Assembly (NCBI GenBank): GCA_001999425.1
Contig: MLHP01000009.1
Location: 1-58,719 of the forward strand
Length of the DNA: 58,719 nt
Reading direction: 5' to 3'
Source of the DNA: Rodentibacter genomosp. 2
Lineage (GTDB): Bacteria > Pseudomonadota > Gammaproteobacteria > Enterobacterales > Pasteurellaceae
In this document: in pieces, positions 38,816 to 48,109 of the stretch
Layout: every line of letters starts with the position of its first letter
Position numbering within the stretch: position 1 is the stretch's first letter
Notes under the pieces: generated by a model
The model's database searches: none
What the model was told of the DNA's origin: nothing
Seen by the model: only the letters and a program-made list of their open reading frames with translations
Made by a program: the position numbers and the translations under genes

Positions 38816-39826
38816 ATGGATAAAAAACAAATTTACCACGATTTAGGATATTCAATCCGAAAAACTAATAAGGATGAAATCGAAATTAAACTGTCTATTT
38901 TAAATGGTTTTCTGAGAGGTTTATTTCGTTTAGCTATTATATTAATTATTATATGTATATCTATAAATGATATTGTCCATCGTAAACTTCCTTTTTCTAT
39001 GATGCACGAAGCAGTTCGTCAAGATTTTATCTGGGCATTCTCCCCAGATGATATTGTTAAGCCATTATATGAGAAATATCTAAATAACCTAGAAAATAAA
39101 GATTTCATCGCATATTTCCCTAATGAGAAATGGATCTCATACGAACAATATAAATCTTCTTACATAGATAGACATTTTGGAGATATAGTAAGTGCATATT
39201 TCCATTTTATTTGGATAACCTTTATTATTTTACTGTTCTTCTACCCTCACCACCGAACCCTACGACTAAACCGAAAATATCGGGTGTTTTATAGTCAAAA
39301 TATTGTCGGTACCGCTGTGGTTCCTGTACTAGAGAAAGTCGATCCCCTTTCCGGTATTTTATATAATCGCTTTAGCATTTATCCCTTTGGAAGAGGGCAA
39401 CATTTTTCATTATCTGTCACGTTAAAACTTTTTGAGGGAAAAGCCCGAGACGGTTTTTTCTTAGGTATTTATCCGACACCCAATGCGGAGCATAACGAAC
39501 ATATCGTACGGGCAATGCGGGAATTTTTTACCCAAGATAATCCGGAATTTTTACAGCATATCGGCAGATGTTACCGCACACCTTGGTGCCGACCGTTAAT
39601 TGCATTTTGCAACAGCCTTAGCCCAATTTATTTTCCTTTCTTTCGCCGTAAAAAGGCAGAAAAAGCCATTGCCGAATACCAAACCGAATGGAACAAACTC
39701 AGCCCAAAACAGCAACAAGCCCGTTATCATACCGTTCAAAAACGCCAACAAGAAATCAATGACAATCTTAAACAACAGGGATTTTATAACGAAGTAGATC
39801 ACCGTTGGACTTGGCGCGATGATTAA
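38816..39826 (+). CDS. Putative T6SS immunity protein, copy 2
   Basis: 336 residues with the same plan as copy 1. It starts MDKKQIYHDLGYSIRK. Helix 1 (LAIILIIICISI) and the loop after it (NDIVHRKLPFSMMHEAV...) differ almost fully from copy 1. Similarity resumes at AYFHFIWITFIILL, which copies 1 and 2 share as helix 2. From FYPHHRTLRL to the end it is almost identical (one notable change is VLEKVDPL for VPEKGDPL). No good ribosome site precedes the ATG, so it may depend on read-through from copy 1 or on a weak site in the spacer. Confidence 0.7.
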   Translation: MDKKQIYHDLGYSIRKTNKDEIEIKLSILNGFLRGLFRLAIILIIICISINDIVHRKLPFSMMHEAVRQDFIWAFSPDDIVKPLYEKYLNNLENKDFIAYFPNEKWISYEQYKSSYIDRHFGDIVSAYFHFIWITFIILLFFYPHHRTLRLNRKYRVFYSQNIVGTAVVPVLEKVDPLSGILYNRFSIYPFGRGQHFSLSVTLKLFEGKARDGFFLGIYPTPNAEHNEHIVRAMREFFTQDNPEFLQHIGRCYRTPWCRPLIAFCNSLSPIYFPFFRRKKAEKAIAEYQTEWNKLSPKQQQARYHTVQKRQQEINDNLKQQGFYNEVDHRWTWRDD

Positions 39827-39882
39827 AAACAAGGCTAAATTTGACCGCACTTTATTTAGTTAATCAGTAAATAAGTTACACT

Positions 39883-40758
39883 ATGGATAAAAAACAAATT
39901 TACCACGATTTAGGATATTCAATTAGAAAAACAAATAAGGACGAAATTGAAATTAAACTTTCTTTTCTTGATGGATTTTTGCGAGGTTTATTTAGAATAA
40001 TGATTATAGGAATTTTATTAATCATTAGTATAAATGACTTAACTCACAGAAAAATACCACTCTCAACATTATATAACGCAATAAATGAGAATTATATATG
40101 GGCATTTGACCCAGAAAAAAAATTGCTGCCTCAATATGAGAAATATGTCCTTGTTAAATCAGACCCAGATTATTTTTCTCGTCATCCAGAAAAATATCCT
40201 CCAATACCTTATGAAAAGTATAAAGATCTTCACTTAAATGGTGAATTTATTTTATTAAATAAAATTTATTTGGATTTTTTCTTTTTACTATCCATTATTT
40301 TCTTATTTTTTTATCCTCACCACCGAACCTTGCGACTAAATCGAAAGTATCGGGTGCTTTACAGCCAAAATATTGTCGGTACCGCCGTGGTTCCCGTACC
40401 GGAGAAAGGCAATCCTCTTTCCGGCATTTTATATAATCGCTTTAGCATTTATCCCTTTGGAAGAGGGCAACATTTTTCATTATCTGTCACATTAAAACTT
40501 TTTGAGGGAAAAGCCCGAGATGGATTTTTCTTAGGCATTTACCCGACACCCAATGCCGAGCATAACGAGCATATTGTGCGTGCAATGCGGGAATTTTTTA
40601 CCCAAGACAATCCGGAATTTTTACAGCATATCGGCAGATGTTACCGTACCCCTTGGTGCCGACCGTTAATCGCGTTTTGCAACAGTCTCAGTCCGATTTA
40701 TTTTCCTTTCTTTCGTCGTAAAAAAGCAGAAAAAGCCATTGCCGAATACCAAAACTGA
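39883..40758 (+). CDS. Putative T6SS immunity protein, copy 3, truncated by a frameshift
   Basis: 291 residues. It matches the other copies up to AEKAIAEYQ and then stops. Copies 1, 2 and 4 read CAA then GCC/ACC then GAA/GAG; here an extra A in the run 40751-40754 shifts the frame into TGA. The original frame stays open to 40897 and would encode the usual C-terminus ending HRWTWRDD, so the lesion is recent or an assembly error. Its loop (residues about 50-135, with FDPEKKLLPQYEKYVL) and helix 2 (DFFFLLSIIFLF) are unlike copies 1 and 2. The two membrane segments and most of the C-domain remain, so it might still work. Confidence 0.68.
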   Translation: MDKKQIYHDLGYSIRKTNKDEIEIKLSFLDGFLRGLFRIMIIGILLIISINDLTHRKIPLSTLYNAINENYIWAFDPEKKLLPQYEKYVLVKSDPDYFSRHPEKYPPIPYEKYKDLHLNGEFILLNKIYLDFFFLLSIIFLFFYPHHRTLRLNRKYRVLYSQNIVGTAVVPVPEKGNPLSGILYNRFSIYPFGRGQHFSLSVTLKLFEGKARDGFFLGIYPTPNAEHNEHIVRAMREFFTQDNPEFLQHIGRCYRTPWCRPLIAFCNSLSPIYFPFFRRKKAEKAIAEYQN

Positions 40759-40953
40759 ATGGAACAAACTCAGTCTGAAACAGCAACAAGCCCGTTATCA
40801 CGCCGTTCAAAAACGCCAACAAGAAATCAATGACAATCTTAAACAACAGGGATTTTATAACGAAGTAGATCACCGTTGGACTTGGCGTGATGATTAAAAA
40901 CAAGGCTAAATTTAACCGCACTTCATTTAGTTAATCAGTAAATAAGTTACACT

Positions 40954-41958
40954 ATGGATAAAAAACAAATTTACCACGATTTAGGATATTCAATTCGAAA
41001 GACTAATAAAGATGAAATTGAGATAAAACTTTCTTTTCTTGATGGTTTTTTGAGAGGTTTATTTCGCTTTATAATTATAGGGATTCTTGTTGTAATCATT
41101 ATTTCAGATATAAGCCATTATAAATACCCATTGTCAGGCATTTATAATTCGATAAAAACAGATTACATCTGGGGATTTAACTATGACATTGAATTAAATA
41201 GTATGTATAAAGAATATTTTCATACTGTAAATAAACCGGACTATATGTTCCCTAACGATCAGATCTTAAATTATGATGAATATAAAGAAATTTATAAATT
41301 AGATATATTTATAGCAAAAATTTATTTTTTCTTCCAAGTGTTGATATTTTTATTATTTATTTTTTTATTCTTCTACCCTCACCACCGAACCCTACGACTA
41401 AACCGAAAATATCGGGTGTTTTACAGCCAAAATATTGTCGGTACCGCTGTGGTTCCCGTACCGGAGAAAGGCGATCCCCTTTCTGGTATTTTATATAATC
41501 GTTTCAGCATTTATCCCTTTGGAAGAGGGCAACATTTTTCATTATCTGTCACATTAAAACTTTTTGAGGGAAAAGCCCGAGATGGCTTTTTCTTAGGCAT
41601 TTACCCGACGCCCAATTCGGAGCATAACGAGCATATTGTGCGTGCAATGCGGGAATTTTTTACCCAAGACAATCCGGAATTTTTACAGCATATCGGCAGA
41701 TGTTACCGTACTCCTTGGTGCCGACCGTTAATCGCGTTTTGCAACAGTCTCAGCCCGATTTATTTTCCTTTCTTTCGTCGTAAAAAGGCAGAGAAAGCTA
41801 TTGTAGAATATCAAACCGAGTGGGACAAACTCAGTCCGAAACAGCAGCAAGTCCGTTATCATGCCGTTCAAAAACGCCAACAAGAAATCAATAACAATCT
41901 TAAACAACAGGGATGTTATAACGAAGTAGATCACCGTTGGACTTGGCGTGATGATTAA
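40954..41958 (+). CDS. Putative T6SS immunity protein, copy 4
   Basis: 334 residues, the same architecture. The first ~38 residues equal copy 3 almost exactly (LSFLDGFLRGLFR). The loop (SDISHYKYPLSGIYNSIK...) and helix 2 (FFFQVLIFLLFIFLFF) are its own. The C-domain again matches with a few changes (PNSEHNEH, AIVEYQTEW, QGCYNE). Half of the standard spacer follows, then a decayed further copy. Confidence 0.7.
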   Translation: MDKKQIYHDLGYSIRKTNKDEIEIKLSFLDGFLRGLFRFIIIGILVVIIISDISHYKYPLSGIYNSIKTDYIWGFNYDIELNSMYKEYFHTVNKPDYMFPNDQILNYDEYKEIYKLDIFIAKIYFFFQVLIFLLFIFLFFYPHHRTLRLNRKYRVFYSQNIVGTAVVPVPEKGDPLSGILYNRFSIYPFGRGQHFSLSVTLKLFEGKARDGFFLGIYPTPNSEHNEHIVRAMREFFTQDNPEFLQHIGRCYRTPWCRPLIAFCNSLSPIYFPFFRRKKAEKAIVEYQTEWDKLSPKQQQVRYHAVQKRQQEINNNLKQQGCYNEVDHRWTWRDD

Positions 41959-42035
41959 AAATAGGGCTAAATTTGACCGCACTTTATTTAATTAATTTTA
42001 ACGAGGAAAGCCCTGAATTTATCTAATATATTCAT

Positions 42036-42188
42036 TCTTGGTGTCGTGTTCCTTGGTTTAATCCTTTTCGCATTTTGTATATTCGTTTCCCTGTTTTCAG
42101 ACAAAAAGCAGAGCAAGCCGTTTTTGCCTTGAAACAAGAGTGAAACAAACTTTCCTATAAACAAAAAAATGTATTTTTCGCCCTTTAA
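42036..42188 (+). pseudogene. Decayed fifth immunity copy
   Basis: In one frame this reads SWCRVPWFNPF, then FPVFRQKAEQAVFALKQE, a TGA stop, then NKLSYKQKN. It aligns with the TPWCRPL, FPFFRRKKAEKAIAEYQ.EWNKL.PKQQ stretch of the intact copies. The stop (42141-42143) replaces the Trp of EWNKL by TGG to TGA. Only about 50 codons of the C-domain survive. Another frame reads a small hydrophobic peptide (IFILGVVFLGLILFAF), which I take as fortuitous. The remaining 140 bp to hcp is an AT-rich leader. Confidence 0.6.
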
Positions 42189-42274
42189 TTAATAAACATG
42201 AAATATAAAAAAAACTTCTCTCGTTTTAATGAAATTTAATGTTAAATGCTATTTAATTTGATATAGTTATATCC

Positions 42275-42288
42275 GTCTATTTATAGAC
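42275..42288. promoter_or_regulatory. Palindrome in the hcp leader
   Basis: GTCTAT-TT-ATAGAC is a perfect 6+2+6 inverted repeat 40 bp before the hcp ATG. It could be an operator or an mRNA hairpin. No known site is recognised. Confidence 0.35.
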
Positions 42289-42327
42289 AAACAACTATTT
42301 AATCTTTAACATCATTAGGAGAATTTT

Positions 42328-42843
42328 ATGCCTACTCCAGCATTTATTTCTATCGAAGGTAGCAATCAAGGAAAAATTACAGCAGGTGCATTTACTGAAG
42401 ATTCTGTCGGTAATGTTTATGTTGAAGGTCATGAAGATGAGATCATGGCACAAGCAATTAGCCATATCGTAACCGTTCCAACTGACCCTCAATCCGGTCA
42501 GCCATCAGGTCAACGCGTTCACAAAGCATTCAAATTTACTTGCTCTTTAAACAAAGCAGTACCTTTAATGTATAACGCATTAGCTTCCGGTGAAATGTTA
42601 CCAAAAGTTGAAGTTACTTGGTTCCGCACTTCTATTGATGGTCGTCAAGAAGAATTTTTCTCAACTGTATTAGAAGATGCAGTGATTGTTGATATGAATT
42701 TAGTGATGCCAAATGCACAAGATCCAAGCAACGCACCATATACTCAATTATTAGAAGTTAGTATGAGTTATCGTAAAATTAACTGGGATCATACTATTGC
42801 AGGTACATCAGGCTCTGACGACTGGCGCAGACCACAAGTTTAA
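42328..42843 (+). CDS. tssD: T6SS inner tube protein Hcp (TssD)
   Basis: Forms the stacked hexameric rings of the secreted tube. It has 171 residues. The family is clear from AFISIEGSNQGKITAG, the VTVPTD..SGQPSGQRVHKAFKFTC stretch and VEVTWFRTS. AGGAGA lies 6 bp before the ATG. Codon use looks like that of a highly expressed gene, and it has its own leader and terminator, as suits the most abundant secreted T6SS component. It converges with tssM. Confidence 0.96.
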   Translation: MPTPAFISIEGSNQGKITAGAFTEDSVGNVYVEGHEDEIMAQAISHIVTVPTDPQSGQPSGQRVHKAFKFTCSLNKAVPLMYNALASGEMLPKVEVTWFRTSIDGRQEEFFSTVLEDAVIVDMNLVMPNAQDPSNAPYTQLLEVSMSYRKINWDHTIAGTSGSDDWRRPQV

Positions 42844-42860
42844 TTTTATAAACTTTGTAA

Positions 42861-42894
42861 AAAAGCTAAATAGGGAACTGTTTAGCTTTTTTTA
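42861..42894 (+). terminator. Terminator of hcp
   Basis: AAAAGCTAAA and TTTAGCTTTT pair around a 10-nt loop, followed by a T-tract. Confidence 0.85.
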
Positions 42895-42929
42895 TTTTCA
42901 GACAAATCTTTAGCTTATTTTTCTATTAA

Positions 42930-42958
42930 AAAAGGGAAATATTATCTATTTCCCTTTT
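42930..42958 (-). terminator. Terminator of the tss operon (after tssM)
   Basis: AAAAGGGAAATA and TATTTCCCTTTT pair perfectly around a 5-nt loop; on the minus strand T-tracts follow. It lies 22 bp after the tssM stop. Confidence 0.82.
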
Positions 42959-42979
42959 AGATATCATAAGTTAATTTGG

Positions 42980-45900
42980 CTAATTACTTTCAAGTAATTC
43001 AACCTCATCCTCAAAAATTTCCATTGGCTCAATGAGACCTTTGGTATCTTTTTCCGTATCAAGTAGTTTAGCTGGTAATCTGAAACCACTCAACATACCG
43101 CCAAAGAAAGGATTTGAGCCATTTTCTACTGTCAATCGATAATTAATCGCTCCACCATTTAACTTAAATGAAAGATCCACAGATTGTCCGTTTGCTTTTT
43201 TGGCAGCCTGATCCAATACTCTAAATAATGACCATTCACCGGTACGACGAAGGGTTGATGTTTCTCCCATTGAGGTTACAAGAGTCAAACTCGTTTCTAC
43301 ATCTTGACGTGTCGTATTCGGCCAAATTAAACGGCTTGCCGATGGAATTTCATGGCTATACTTCAATAACTGTCCATCAATATTAAAGGTCGATGCTGTA
43401 AATTTTCCAGAAAGTCCTAAAGGTTTTAGGCTGAAAGAAATACTGACGTTACCGGACGCATCAAAATAATTTCTTTGAATATTTTGTAAATCCTGAAGTG
43501 CGGTCAAAAATTCTGAAGAAATTACACTTTCTCCATTAACTATTGAAAGCTCGGCATTATCTTCTAAGAAGAATTTCAAATAGCTATCATAAAAACGTTG
43601 TACCCGTCCGTTTGGCCCAAAAAACTCACGGAAATCATCAAGTGAAACACTTTGCGTTGCTTTGCGATTTAATGGATAACGGTTTGCTATCCTGTTTTGA
43701 TAAAAACTATATACATTACGATTCCATAATGTATTAATCTCGCTCAAAGCTGTTTTTAGTTCAAGTGTCCAAGCCTCATCCGCAACCTTATTCAGTTGAA
43801 CGGAAAGTGGCTCTGCCATCTCATTTGCCAAGCGTTTTAAATCAACTGTTGGATTAGTGCGTTCCAAGTTAAGCTCGGACATAATGGCTTTTAATGCCGT
43901 TTGAGATGGCTCCGGCGATTTCTGAATCGTTTGCATATAAAACTTCAGTTCAGACAATTTTTTCATCACTGCATCCATGTGCGATTGATCAGCATTAGAT
44001 GCTACTTTTACCTCATTAATTAAAGGGGCAAAATGATGACCAATTTGTAATGATGCCATCTGATTTGCAGTTGCTACATTTGCATTATTATTACTATTTT
44101 CGGCATTAATTCCCGATAAACTTGGATAAATATCACTATTTTTATCAAGCAAATTAATCATTTTTTGCAATGGTTTTTCATTACTTGTTAATGCCTCTAA
44201 TACATCAACGGCATGACGTAAATCAACAAAATGAATGATTTCTAAGTTATTTAACGCTTCCTGCCACGTTTGAATATAATCAGCGATATAACGTTCGCGA
44301 ATTTGCTCTGATAAATTAGCAAGATCTTCTTTTGAATAATTTGTAGTTTGCTGCTTACCCAGAACCCAAGCATCAATTGCGGCGAGTTGCAATAAATCTT
44401 GTGCTTTTGGATCATAAAAATCTTTATATGCCCAATCGGTAAATAACGGGCTAATCAGCGTACCATACCAACTGATATTTTTATCCTTAAAGAAAGTCTT
44501 AGGATCTTCCGGTGTTAAATCCGTTTTAAAGATCGTTGTAAAACTCTGACCGATTTCAGCTTTCAAATCCGTTGCAGGTTGTAACTCAGTATTTGCTAGA
44601 ATTTTAAAGTTTTGGTAGACACGATCAGCCAATGGTAATTTGCTATATTCTTGCTGTTTATCTGCAATTTTTTTATCAAACATACTTAAATCGGGATCAA
44701 CGTGCTTCATTGCATAACTAAAATGTGCCATGAGCTGACGCTGAATATCAGGATTTTTAGGATAATTCTTTTGCAAATATTTTGTCATCCACTGTTCCGG
44801 AATCTTCACTTTTCGGTTTGCCATATCATCAATCATACGATAAACACGCAACAGCTCTAATCCTTCGTTGCTATCTTCCGGTAAAGCATCCATTTGCTCA
44901 ATTAATCCCATAGCAATCTCAGGTAAAAAACGTTCAGAAAGAAATTTCTTGTAAGCCTCACTTACCTTTTCACCGACTTTCTTACCTTGGTATAAACCAA
45001 AATCCTCAATCACAGGTAAAGCCTCTTCGTAATTTCCGTAACCATAAGTCGCTTGACGCAATATATTTAATGGTTTTAATAGGTTACGTCCGGTCGGATC
45101 CATGGATTGGCTGATATTCATTTGGCGAAATTCTTCGGTCAGCCTTAAGATTTTCGCTGAAGTCGTTTTATTTTGATAAAAGTAATTATGCCAGGTTGCT
45201 AAAATGCAAATTCCGCATACGGCAACAGCAACGGCACCAAATATAAATTTACGCTTATTACGACGAATTTCTTTTTTATTATCACTAACAAGTCCGGCTT
45301 CGGGATAAATGATATTTTGGAAAAAATTATATGTAAAATACGCTCTCTGAGTACGCTCAGGCTGATAACTTGGTATAACATGAGGTAAATCAAACTGCTT
45401 AGAAATCGCAGCTTGATAGAAATCCATCGGAATCCCCTCTTGGAAAATAGAAGAAAAGTAAACGCCTCGAACATAAGGGGTGGTAGTAAAACGATCGCTC
45501 TCTAAGATATCGCTAATAAACTGAAGCAAAATATCTTTCATTCCACCTAATTGACGCGCATACATATAAAGAGATTCACGATCTTCTTGTGAAATCGTGG
45601 CGGCTAATTTATCAAAGATGACCTCTTCCACTTCTTTTACAAATGCAGCATAACTCTCTGCGAACTCTTTCGTCCAGTTATCAATTTGTTCATCAGTATT
45701 CAAAGTAAAAGAGAAACCTAAATTTTTATGGCGCTCCGATTGCTTTAAATCACGATAAAATGTTTCAAAACCTTCAATAAGATCTACTTTATTTAAAACA
45801 ATATACACCGGTACACGCGCACCAAATTGTTCCGTAACCTCACGAATTCGATTGCGTAATATCACAGCTAATGCCTGCCTGTCACTGTGATTTGCTGCAA

Positions 45901-46666
45901 TTAATTTCGGAAGATCTACAACTAAAATGATACCGTTAATAGGTCTTTGCGGACGAACATCACTAATCCAATCAAGCAAATGTTTCCACAATCCTTTTGC
46001 AATTTTTCCATCCTGATCACGCTCAGTCCCCAACTGTTGAATCATCCCTCCTTCGGGATCAAATAAAATCGCATCATCACTTGCCCACCAGTCAATTTGA
46101 TATAAAGAATTCTCACGCATATAGCGTTTAGAAGTTCTTTCTGAGGCTGTTAGTGTAAATTTTTGGTTAGAGCGATTAATAAAACTTGTTTTTCCTGCCT
46201 TATGCGAACCAAGCACCATATACCAAGGAAGTTGGTACATGTAATCTTTATTAGATAAATGATTCTTTAGTGATTCAGACATTAACTCAAGACTATCATC
46301 TTGCTCTTTAATATACGGGAGAATAACGTCTTTTTCTTCTTGTTGTTTTTCTAATTCATTCTTTTCTTTGTTTAAACGAAGATTTCTTAATTGAAGTTTT
46401 AAAATCGCAATAATAGCTAAAGTTAGCAAAACAATTACTGTTGCAATAATTCGACTTCCCATCCCAACTTGTTTAGCAAGTTTATAATCCCAACCTTCCT
46501 CATTTGAAAGACCAGAGAAACTCCAAGAACTTCCATAAGTCCAAATCCCAATAAAGATGAGGATAAGGCCTAATGCAAATAACACAGGAAGTGAATTTTT
46601 AAGATGTGAAAAAATAGGGCGTGTAAACTGACGAAAAATCCCTAACAATCGGTTCAAGTAATTCAT
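42980..46666 (-). CDS. tssM: T6SS membrane complex protein TssM (IcmF)
   Basis: The large inner-membrane, periplasm-spanning component that links TssL to TssJ. It has 1228 residues. Two helices come first (about 25-45 and 72-92), then a cytoplasmic NTPase-like domain with an intact P-loop GSHKAGKT at 153-160 and NKVDL. A third helix lies at about 471-490 (FGAVAVAVCGICILATW), with a long periplasmic region to the end. Its ATG overlaps the tssA stop (ATGA), and it is last in the operon. The acidic C-terminus (FEDEVELLESN) is short. Confidence 0.95.
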   Translation of the reverse strand: MNYLNRLLGIFRQFTRPIFSHLKNSLPVLFALGLILIFIGIWTYGSSWSFSGLSNEEGWDYKLAKQVGMGSRIIATVIVLLTLAIIAILKLQLRNLRLNKEKNELEKQQEEKDVILPYIKEQDDSLELMSESLKNHLSNKDYMYQLPWYMVLGSHKAGKTSFINRSNQKFTLTASERTSKRYMRENSLYQIDWWASDDAILFDPEGGMIQQLGTERDQDGKIAKGLWKHLLDWISDVRPQRPINGIILVVDLPKLIAANHSDRQALAVILRNRIREVTEQFGARVPVYIVLNKVDLIEGFETFYRDLKQSERHKNLGFSFTLNTDEQIDNWTKEFAESYAAFVKEVEEVIFDKLAATISQEDRESLYMYARQLGGMKDILLQFISDILESDRFTTTPYVRGVYFSSIFQEGIPMDFYQAAISKQFDLPHVIPSYQPERTQRAYFTYNFFQNIIYPEAGLVSDNKKEIRRNKRKFIFGAVAVAVCGICILATWHNYFYQNKTTSAKILRLTEEFRQMNISQSMDPTGRNLLKPLNILRQATYGYGNYEEALPVIEDFGLYQGKKVGEKVSEAYKKFLSERFLPEIAMGLIEQMDALPEDSNEGLELLRVYRMIDDMANRKVKIPEQWMTKYLQKNYPKNPDIQRQLMAHFSYAMKHVDPDLSMFDKKIADKQQEYSKLPLADRVYQNFKILANTELQPATDLKAEIGQSFTTIFKTDLTPEDPKTFFKDKNISWYGTLISPLFTDWAYKDFYDPKAQDLLQLAAIDAWVLGKQQTTNYSKEDLANLSEQIRERYIADYIQTWQEALNNLEIIHFVDLRHAVDVLEALTSNEKPLQKMINLLDKNSDIYPSLSGINAENSNNNANVATANQMASLQIGHHFAPLINEVKVASNADQSHMDAVMKKLSELKFYMQTIQKSPEPSQTALKAIMSELNLERTNPTVDLKRLANEMAEPLSVQLNKVADEAWTLELKTALSEINTLWNRNVYSFYQNRIANRYPLNRKATQSVSLDDFREFFGPNGRVQRFYDSYLKFFLEDNAELSIVNGESVISSEFLTALQDLQNIQRNYFDASGNVSISFSLKPLGLSGKFTASTFNIDGQLLKYSHEIPSASRLIWPNTTRQDVETSLTLVTSMGETSTLRRTGEWSLFRVLDQAAKKANGQSVDLSFKLNGGAINYRLTVENGSNPFFGGMLSGFRLPAKLLDTEKDTKGLIEPMEIFEDEVELLESN

Positions 46667-48108
46667 TCATTATCCCTTAATAATTGATCCAGTTGAGTAA
46701 AGAAGGAGCTATCCCACTCTTCAACAGTATATTTTCTACAAATATTATTCAGTTCTGAGAGCTCATTAAGTGCAATAGAAACCATACCTTCTTTTAAAAA
46801 GAAACGTATTTTTTCAATTTGTAAATAATGCTTTGCACGAATATCCTTCACAGATTTCAGTTGCTCATCAATTTTTTTGAGTACAGCAACAAAACCTTCA
46901 GATAAATAAAGTTCATCAAAACCATTATCCGGCTGATTTTGTATCACATTTTGAGATGTTGTATTGGCACTATCCTCTTCAAAAAGCCAATCAGAAACAG
47001 AATGACTTAAAAATAAGTCACCATTTTGAAACTTAGCCAAATGAAATGCAGGAAATTTTTCAACAAACTGCTTTGTTACACTTCTGATAGCCTTAGCTAC
47101 ATCTTGAAACTTTAATGCCTCACAGCATTTTGCCGATAAATAGCTACCCTCAATCCAATATGGGCTTGTTGTTAGCGTTTTTTCAATTCGCTCAAGTAAT
47201 TCAATACTTGGAGATGAAACCACTTTATCCCGATAATCACTGACCTTATCAATCGGAACAGACTGCATTGCAGTAATGCCTTGTTCATTCATCTCCGGTA
47301 ATTGCGTAATATTATGCCATAATCCAAAACGACGGCTGACATAGCCCAATATTGATGAGGGTTGCAATTTACAACTTGTATCGGCCACTTGTAAATAGAA
47401 CTGCTTTAACTGTCTAGAATTTGTTAGTTGAAACTCATTTATATCCGGAATATTTAACGAAGTTGTTTCAGAAACCGTCTTTGATGTACGAACCTGCTCG
47501 ACTGATAATGTATTATTGTTTTGGCTTACTTCATTATCTTTATTAACTAAAATATTCTCAAAAGAATCTGACCGCTCTTTTACAAAACGTTGTAACCGAA
47601 CTAGAATCGATTCCGCATTAGGAATATATTCACTTAATTGATCTAAAAGTGCTTCTGTGAGCTGACTAATTGTCTCACTCTCTTTAGCTGTAAATTTTAC
47701 CTCAAGGTTATTTGATATTGCATTTTCAAAACGTTCAAGAATCAGTGAGATTGACTTTACTTTAAAGCGATTAATCGTATGATCTGCTGAAGGTTTAGGA
47801 TAAGCGTTAAAAAGAAATTTCTTATTAAATTCTGAAAATAACGACAGAAACTCAATCAAATTAGATTTAAATTCGTTGTAGAGTAAAGCATATCCTAAAT
47901 ATTGTAATACCTTATAATCTTTGCAATTTTCAACCAAATATTGATGAGAATTTGAAATAAGTCCGTTCCAGTCGATCGTGTCATGTTGTAAAGAACCAAA
48001 CTTCATGACTTGTTCATCAATAGCAAAGAAGGGCTGGCTTCCCTCATCCGGAATACCAACCGGAAAATACTCCCCGGCAATATCATCCAAAATATTTTGA
48101 TATTTCAT
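46663..48108 (-). CDS. tssA: T6SS baseplate/cap protein TssA
   Basis: A 481-residue cytosolic protein with an ImpA-type N-terminal region: a PDEGSQPFFAIDEQV stretch, then HQYLVENCKDYKVLQYLGYALL and FNAYPKPSADHTINRFK. TssA coordinates baseplate and sheath growth. The middle is Ser/Asn/Thr-rich and the C-terminal half is helical. The ATG at 48108 lies one base after the previous gene's stop. A GTG at 48120 would overlap it and is less likely. Confidence 0.87.
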   Translation of the reverse strand: MKYQNILDDIAGEYFPVGIPDEGSQPFFAIDEQVMKFGSLQHDTIDWNGLISNSHQYLVENCKDYKVLQYLGYALLYNEFKSNLIEFLSLFSEFNKKFLFNAYPKPSADHTINRFKVKSISLILERFENAISNNLEVKFTAKESETISQLTEALLDQLSEYIPNAESILVRLQRFVKERSDSFENILVNKDNEVSQNNNTLSVEQVRTSKTVSETTSLNIPDINEFQLTNSRQLKQFYLQVADTSCKLQPSSILGYVSRRFGLWHNITQLPEMNEQGITAMQSVPIDKVSDYRDKVVSSPSIELLERIEKTLTTSPYWIEGSYLSAKCCEALKFQDVAKAIRSVTKQFVEKFPAFHLAKFQNGDLFLSHSVSDWLFEEDSANTTSQNVIQNQPDNGFDELYLSEGFVAVLKKIDEQLKSVKDIRAKHYLQIEKIRFFLKEGMVSIALNELSELNNICRKYTVEEWDSSFFTQLDQLLRDNE

Positions 48109-48109
48109 A

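Larger units (their letters stand above)
38760..40953 (+). repeat. Tandem gene repeat with conserved 56-nt spacers
   Basis: Spacers at 38760-38815, 39827-39882 and 40898-40953 (the last counted from the original frame end of copy 3) are each exactly 56 nt and nearly identical. All contain one uptake signal or one-base variant. The repeat unit is 1067 bp (copies 1-2 and 2-3) and 1071 bp (3-4). After copy 4 the first ~40 nt of the spacer recur before the sequence diverges at about 41998. Confidence 0.9.

Noticed and set aside
38529-41982. Repeated minus-strand frames of 77-84 codons opposite the C-terminal ends of the four immunity genes
   Set aside because: They recur only because the plus-strand genes are duplicated. 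They lack ribosome sites, and their composition is that of antisense shadows.
42010-42130. Small hydrophobic peptide gene (IFILGVVFLGLILFAF) before hcp
   Set aside because: The only in-frame start near GAGGAAAG is CTG, and another frame of the same DNA aligns with the immunity C-domain, which explains the sequence better.
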